Origin: Planctomycetota bacterium
GTDB lineage: Bacteria; Planctomycetota; Planctomycetia; Pirellulales; Pirellulaceae
Direction of reading: 5' to 3'
DNA length: 50,369 nucleotides
Assembly: GCA_029259935.1 (NCBI GenBank)
Contig: JAJDEH010000312.1
Coordinates: forward strand, 1 to 50,369
In this document: piece after piece, positions 46,801 to 50,369 of the stretch
Position numbering within the stretch: position 1 is the first letter of the stretch
How the letters are laid out: every line of letters begins with the position of its first letter
The notes under the pieces: generated by a model
What the model saw: only the letters and a program-made list of their open reading frames with translations
Told to the model about the DNA's origin: nothing
Database searches by the model: none
Position numbers and translations under genes: made by a program

Positions 46801-48026
46801 GTCGCCAGTGGAACAACATCACCGAAAACCTAAACGCGCCCGGACCGCGGTGGGTCGCCACCATCGAAGCCAGCCGCTTTGCCAACAGACGCGTGTTTGT
46901 GAGCCTGGATGGCCATCGCTCCGACGACGACAACCCCTATGCTTTTGTGTCGGAAGATTTTGGCGAGACGTTTACGCCGCTGCATAAGGATCTGCCACGC
47001 GGCTCGACACGTTGTCTGCGGGAAGACATCCGCAACGAAAACTTGTTGTACCTAGGGACGGAGTTTGCCTTTTGGGTCTCGATCGACCGGGGACAGAATT
47101 GGACGCAGTGCAATCAGAAACTGCCCACCGTGGCGGTCCACGAAGTGGCGATCCATCCGACGAATGGAGAGATCGTGCTGGCAACCCATGGCCGCAGTTT
47201 GTGGGCCTGTGATGTGTCGGCATTGAGGTCTTTGAAACCAGAGCATGTGACGAAGAAGATCGCGCTGCATGACCCCAAAGACGTCCTGCGCTGGCGTGCC
47301 GCGCCGGGACGAGGCCGCACGAATCGCCGCTACGTTGCCCAGAACCCGCCGCGAGGGGCGCAACTGTGGTATTCACTGCCGGCGAAAGCCAAAAGCGTCA
47401 GCCTGCGAATCGAAAACATCGAAGGCCAGCTTGTCAGTGAGTTGAAAGGCAAGGTCGATCCGGGGTTACATCGAACGGCCTGGAACATGACTCGGACCGC
47501 TCCCCAGCAACGAGCGCCCGCTCCCCGCGGTACACCAGCCGTCCGTCCGCCGGCCAAACCGAACGCTCAGAATAAACCGCCTCCGCGCGATTCGAAAGAC
47601 AAAGCGCCTTCCCAAAATTCGCCCGCTGAATCCAAGGAACCGCCCAAGAAAACGGAGCCGCCGAAAGGAAAATCAGCAAAACCAAAGGAAGAGCCGAAAG
47701 CAGCGCCCCAAAAACCGGCAAGCCGAGGTAACTCGACTCCTCCGTCGCAGGATCAGATTCGTGCCGCGCGTCGAGCCACTCCTCCTCCCGGTTTTCGCGG
47801 CACCGGCAGGGGACGTCCGGTTCCCAACGGCACCTATCGCGTCACGCTGGTCGTTGACGGCGCAGAGGTGCAGTCTCATACGGTAACACTCGAGCGCGAT
47901 CCCAGCCTGCCCGCCGATGCGGTTGCCGACGAGATCTACGAGGAAATGCTGCTGAAGGAAGAGACCGCGCGTCGGTCGAAGTCCCACGCCAAGACCGAGG
48001 GCCTCGACGTATGGCGCGATGATTAG
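43818..48026 (+). CDS. Sortilin/BNR-repeat beta-propeller protein with three inserted PDZ domains
   Basis: 1402 residues. The ATG at 43818 follows GGAG at normal spacing. A hydrophobic export signal (LFIPALAIALIPGLLFNAGE) is followed by a Lys/Glu-rich coiled coil (KQRLDSIEEKLDALGKKIES). The propeller starts at about 140 (WRSLGPANMGGRITDLVVHD) with Asp-box repeats such as KSIDGGKTWKNM and KTTDGGSTWEQV. It is interrupted at about 413-683 by three PDZ domains in series (AAFLGAVGTDKDG, VWLGVAGEDREG, AFMGIQGENAEGG, each with GDVL/GDVV/GDIV after AAKAG-like turns), then resumes with YKSTDAGETWQRV. A Pro/Lys-rich linker (1230-1310) precedes a last beta-domain. Probably an envelope scaffold or hydrolase relative; no catalytic site seen. 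Confidence 0.88.
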   Translation: MRSVDFSNFRLFIPALAIALIPGLLFNAGEAALADDARSTNEANKKDSSPDDKKEEKEKKQPKKTKKENPTKQRLDSIEEKLDALGKKIESLVDQPSAAKQNDETKQPAGQPSKPNPPGQRRPAGQQKLRPTSLKLDSAWLRDIPWRSLGPANMGGRITDLVVHDQDPSLWWIATASGGLLKTTNQGITLEHQFDHEATVSIGCIAADPKNRNVLWVGTGEANPRNSVSYGDGVYKSIDGGKTWKNMGLKQSFQIGRILIHPDNTDVVYVGVLGRLYGPNRERGVYKTTDGGSTWEQVLYVDDNTGAIDMIMHPTNPEVIIAGMWDRMRDGFDAWPGSEPRPEGIDSYDPIRKWGPGAGLYKTTDGGKNWKKLDKGLPSGMTGRIGLDWQRKSPHTIYAIIDCEDIGKGPKPFAAFLGAVGTDKDGKPVVTQIYPDSPAAKAGVKVGDVLKRVDDKEITKFDQLLEGLQKKKVGGKVALSLQRGDKEIAIETKLAGRPGAQQAPQVWLGVAGEDREGKVVLTRVINGGPAAKAKLKVGDVVSKIEGKDPKGYQKLIARVQEAAAGEKLKLQVTRGDESLDVTVTVEERPGQRRPPARSNAFMGIQGENAEGGGASLTNITDGGPSAKSGLKAGDIVKKIDGKDIANYQGLVNEIRRRQPDDIMKVAVQRGKETKNIEVKLGDRRSASGNRPYTYSLFGQRPNIQDQQGAKGSDYGGIYKSTDAGETWQRVNSLNSRPMYFSVVRVDPSDDQRVYVMGVSQFRSKNGGITFTPDFGRGVHPDGHDLWIDPNDGRHMVTGGDGGFYVTYDYGDHWDHINTAAVGQFYHAAIIPKQPYWAVGGLQDNGSWAGPAISRAGGAINEDWISVSGGDGFVCRVDPNDPDLLYFESQNGMMGRRHLKTGERASIRPPRVNGVTYRFNWNTPFILSNHNSKIFYCAGNYVFRSLDRGNNLQAISPEITLTKRGSATAISESPRDPNVMYAGTDDGALWVTRDGGRQWNNITENLNAPGPRWVATIEASRFANRRVFVSLDGHRSDDDNPYAFVSEDFGETFTPLHKDLPRGSTRCLREDIRNENLLYLGTEFAFWVSIDRGQNWTQCNQKLPTVAVHEVAIHPTNGEIVLATHGRSLWACDVSALRSLKPEHVTKKIALHDPKDVLRWRAAPGRGRTNRRYVAQNPPRGAQLWYSLPAKAKSVSLRIENIEGQLVSELKGKVDPGLHRTAWNMTRTAPQQRAPAPRGTPAVRPPAKPNAQNKPPPRDSKDKAPSQNSPAESKEPPKKTEPPKGKSAKPKEEPKAAPQKPASRGNSTPPSQDQIRAARRATPPPGFRGTGRGRPVPNGTYRVTLVVDGAEVQSHTVTLERDPSLPADAVADEIYEEMLLKEETARRSKSHAKTEGLDVWRDD

Positions 48027-48304
48027 CGAGTCTTGCCGATGCGAACTTTGCCAATGTTGTTGCCGCTGCGGTTGTTGTCATTCGGCTCGATCACCGAAGC
48101 CGGATGGAATCGTAGCGCGATCGCGGATGAAATGGCCTTGTCACCGGTGTCATCTTTGCCAACCATCGGCGTTCGGTAACTCAATGCAGTAACGAACAGA
48201 TTTTGCCGGTGAATCGATCATCGTAGCCTCAAGCGGCCTTTCACCATAAAATAGAGTGTATGTTTTGGTTTGGGCCCCAACGAACTTGTGATAAGGTGTT
48301 GAGC

Positions 48305-48544
48305 ATGAAGACTCCAAGTGACGTGCAAGAAGCGGTCAACGCGAATCACGGCATGGTCCAGACCGACGATGGTTTCGTGTTGATGTCAGTGAACGTATTT
48401 CGTGAAATGATGGGCGTGGGGACGGATGACGAATTGCAAGCGTCTCTAGAAGCCATTGAACGTGGAATAGCGGATATGAAAGCTGGTCGAACTCGCCCCT
48501 GGCGTGAAGTATTCGCCGAAATTGGCAACAAGCATGCGATATAA
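48305..48544 (+). CDS. Antitoxin of a type II toxin-antitoxin pair
   Basis: 79 residues from the ATG at 48305. DDGFVLMSVNVFREMMGVG followed by LQASLEAIERGIADMKAGRT and RPWREVFAEIG fits the small antitoxins that precede ParE/RelE toxins in planctomycetes: a DNA-binding N-terminal part and a helical toxin-wrapping C-terminus. It overlaps the toxin start by 11 bases, so translation is coupled. Likely autoregulates its promoter; TAGAGTGTA lies about 45 bases upstream. Confidence 0.8.
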   Translation: MKTPSDVQEAVNANHGMVQTDDGFVLMSVNVFREMMGVGTDDELQASLEAIERGIADMKAGRTRPWREVFAEIGNKHAI

Positions 48545-48875
48545 CGTTCAGCTTTCGGATGAGGCTGCTCGTGATGTCCGGGGCATCTACGATTACATCG
48601 ACGAACACGGGCCGGGCAATCCGGATGACTGGATAGCTGGCTTAGCTGAGCAAATGGAATGGATGGAGCACTCAGCGGGATCGTGTGCCAAGGCCGTTGA
48701 AGATGCGTATTCACGCGTCGCGATTCATCAAAAACTCTATGGGCCGTTTCGCATTCTGTTCACGATCAACGATGCTGATGTGAACGATGCCGATGTGATT
48801 GTGTTTACCGTGCGTCACAGCGCAATGTCGTTCATGAGCAAGCAAGACGTCAAGAAAGCAACCGACGATAGTTAA
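48534..48875 (+). CDS. ParE/RelE-superfamily toxin
   Basis: 113 residues from the ATG at 48534, inside the end of the antitoxin gene. Starts MRYNVQLSDEAARDVRGIYD with YIDEHGPGNPDDWIAGLAEQ, the helical hairpin of this fold, and ends with VAIHQKLYGPFRILFTIN and VIVFTVRHSAMSF, the usual beta-strands and RHS/RHG-like end. ParE members poison gyrase, RelE members cut mRNA on the ribosome; the sequence does not decide between them. The pair lies close to a TIR-domain gene. Confidence 0.85.
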   Translation: MRYNVQLSDEAARDVRGIYDYIDEHGPGNPDDWIAGLAEQMEWMEHSAGSCAKAVEDAYSRVAIHQKLYGPFRILFTINDADVNDADVIVFTVRHSAMSFMSKQDVKKATDDS

Positions 48876-49004
48876 CCGCCGACCGGACGACAGTGCTCGT
48901 CATTCTTTTCTGTCTCTGCAACCGTCTTGCGGATCACTATTTGTAATGTACCCGTGCATCCGGCATACTGTCCGAACAGTGAATTCTCCCGAGGGGCCCG
49001 ATTA

Positions 49005-50183
49005 ATGTCGAGAATATTCATTTCTTATAGGCGTGCGGATGGCGATTATGTCACCGAACTTTGCCGAAAAATGAAGGATAAGTTCGGTGACGAGCAAGTG
49101 TTCATGGACACGCTCGATATTCCGACCGGTGGAAGGTGGCCTGGATATCTGGAAGACAAACTTAGGCAGGCGAACGTTGTGCTGGCGCTGATTGGTCGCA
49201 ACTGGAATTCGCCCCGGTTGCGGGACTCACATGACTGGGTTCGAATTGAGCTGGAGACGGCGCTCTTTCTTTCGCGGCATGAAGAATGTCACGTTATCCC
49301 CATCATGGTCGGTGGAGCCAAAGTACCCAAAAGAACTGAGTTACCGAGCGCGATTCGAGAGCTAAGTGACCTACAAGGTTGCACAATCCGTCAGGCGGCA
49401 GGGTTTGACTCTTCCGTGAAGGACCTATTCAGCCGGCTCGGACCGTTTTTCACGTCAGAGGATAAGGCCCACCCGGCTCATCGAACGATCAACTACGATA
49501 TCAATGTCAACGCGACATGCGAGCGTTACGGAGGAAGAGTCAGCCAACTTGAGCTGCCGTCTGATGCGCGGATATTTCTCAAGAAAAGAGGGCGTTGGGA
49601 GGTGTCCATCCAGGTCCCCTCGGACCCTTCACGGAATAGTTCCATCTGGTGCGACAGGGGCCCGTTAGAATCACCGAAGCTGCCTTTAGAGGAAGCGGCG
49701 GGAGTCGTGATCGAGTGTTTTAGCGTAACCCCTGACCGAGTGCTGGTTTGGCGTCCGAAACCGAGTGCGATTTCGTTCCTAGCGGGAAAGGAAAAAGGCG
49801 AATTCGTACAAGTACAGAACCCAGTGTTCACGCACCTTGGCGACTTAATTCTGTACTTCGATCAAAGGTTGGCGGCTCGCATGGGTGGAGGTGAGCCTGT
49901 CTACTATTGCAACGACGTGCCGCGCGAGCATGGGCGCGTCGGCCCCGACCACCGCATCATGGGGCACCCGCAAAGGGCCGACACATTTGGCGAGTACTTG
50001 TTCTCGCTGACGCGCGAGCCTGGCGGACGGTGCCAATCTTCCGGCGAATTCTTCTTTTGTCCCACTTGGCCGCATACCCGGCTTCGGTATCTTATCCCAA
50101 CTCAGGCTCCCTGGCCGGACGTGCAGTGTTGCGCACATGTTGGAAAAGACGATCTGGGATACCACTTGGCATTCTGCGAATGA
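49005..50183 (+). CDS. TIR-domain protein with unrecognised C-terminal half
   Basis: 392 residues from the ATG at 49005, with GAGGGG upstream; the frame extends upstream to 48927 but the TIR start MSRIFISYRRADGDYVTEL fixes the N-terminus. TIR blocks: QVFMDTLDIPTGGRWPGYLE (BB-loop region), VVLALIGRNWNSPRL, DWVRIELETALFLSRHEECH with the likely catalytic Glu82, VIPIMVGGAKVPKRTELPSA. Bacterial TIR domains of this type cleave NAD+ or make signalling nucleotides. Residues about 160-392 (NYDINVNATCERYGGRVSQL through TRLRYLIPTQAPWP) have no repeats, membrane segments or family I know and may be the sensor. The gene stands alone. Confidence 0.85.
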   Translation: MSRIFISYRRADGDYVTELCRKMKDKFGDEQVFMDTLDIPTGGRWPGYLEDKLRQANVVLALIGRNWNSPRLRDSHDWVRIELETALFLSRHEECHVIPIMVGGAKVPKRTELPSAIRELSDLQGCTIRQAAGFDSSVKDLFSRLGPFFTSEDKAHPAHRTINYDINVNATCERYGGRVSQLELPSDARIFLKKRGRWEVSIQVPSDPSRNSSIWCDRGPLESPKLPLEEAAGVVIECFSVTPDRVLVWRPKPSAISFLAGKEKGEFVQVQNPVFTHLGDLILYFDQRLAARMGGGEPVYYCNDVPREHGRVGPDHRIMGHPQRADTFGEYLFSLTREPGGRCQSSGEFFFCPTWPHTRLRYLIPTQAPWPDVQCCAHVGKDDLGYHLAFCE

Positions 50184-50369
50184 CATCATTGGGCAACAAG
50201 AGGCCATCCAAAAATATACCGTGGACCGGAACTTCCAGCAGTAAGTCTCCATGAGGACTGCCCGGCTGCCAAAGAGCAGAGGTGGCCCGCGAGCGTGGAT
50301 GGAACCGCGGCGCTATCGCGTATGAGGGCGCACTTCATCCTCCCTCGGGGAGGGTCGGCGCAGCCGGGG
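50184..50369. other. Right edge of the window
   Basis: No gene seen. A GC-rich hairpin (CCTCCC/GGGAGG, about 50337-50350) is followed by GGTCGGCGCAGCCGGGG, which runs off the edge and looks like the start of a dispersed intergenic repeat. Confidence 0.35.

Noticed and set aside
1..50369. tRNA, rRNA or CRISPR arrays
   Set aside because: No cloverleaf-like segment with the T-loop consensus, no rRNA blocks, and no evenly spaced short direct repeats were seen.

Overview
The window looks like chromosome of a planctomycete, probably Pirellulales-like. This rests on gene families alone: secreted PSCyt1/DUF1549/DUF1553 cytochromes paired with a DUF1501 protein, a DUF1592-type cytochrome with its DUF1552 partner, an ECF-type sigma factor next to a WD40 Ser/Thr kinase, and a large sortilin/BNR-type propeller. 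I saw no rRNA, tRNA or CRISPR array.

Layout. 1-7.6 kb: two divergent PSCyt1-DUF1549-DUF1553 genes (the left one runs off the window), with a 23-bp inverted repeat between them, then a DUF1501 gene. 7.9-10.3 kb: two secreted proteins of unknown function and a strong hairpin. 10.4-14.4 kb: a 340-bp palindrome-rich repeat, an ECF sigma factor and a broken WD40 kinase that has lost its catalytic core. 14.4-21.4 kb: an accessory region. Minus-strand genes of unknown function are separated by repeated elements (here called L and R), next to the N-terminal stub of a REP-associated transposase, followed by a TIR-like protein and a deoxyribosyltransferase-like protein that look like a defence pair. 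22-31 kb: metabolic genes (sialate O-acetylesterase, acetolactate synthase, glycine-rich RRM protein, haloacid dehalogenase, KamA-type radical SAM enzyme). 31.2-36.0 kb: a compact operon for flavin-based electron transfer outside the cytoplasm (ApbE flavin transferase, secreted FMN-binding protein, membrane polyferredoxin). 36-40.1 kb: a DapA-like protein without the Schiff-base lysine, then a second accessory patch with a proteasome-like Ntn-hydrolase, a broken zeta-type kinase with a small partner gene, the second copy of the 340-bp repeat in inverse orientation, and partial L/R elements. 40.1-48 kb: the DUF1592/DUF1552 pair and a 1402-residue propeller with three PDZ domains inserted. 48.3-50.2 kb: a toxin-antitoxin pair and a TIR-domain protein with an unrecognised C-terminal half.

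The best candidates for something undescribed are the TIR-like/NDT-like gene pair, and the L/R elements, which sit at the ends of several unrelated minus-strand genes in a cassette-like pattern. All functional statements come from motif recognition by eye. No database search was run.
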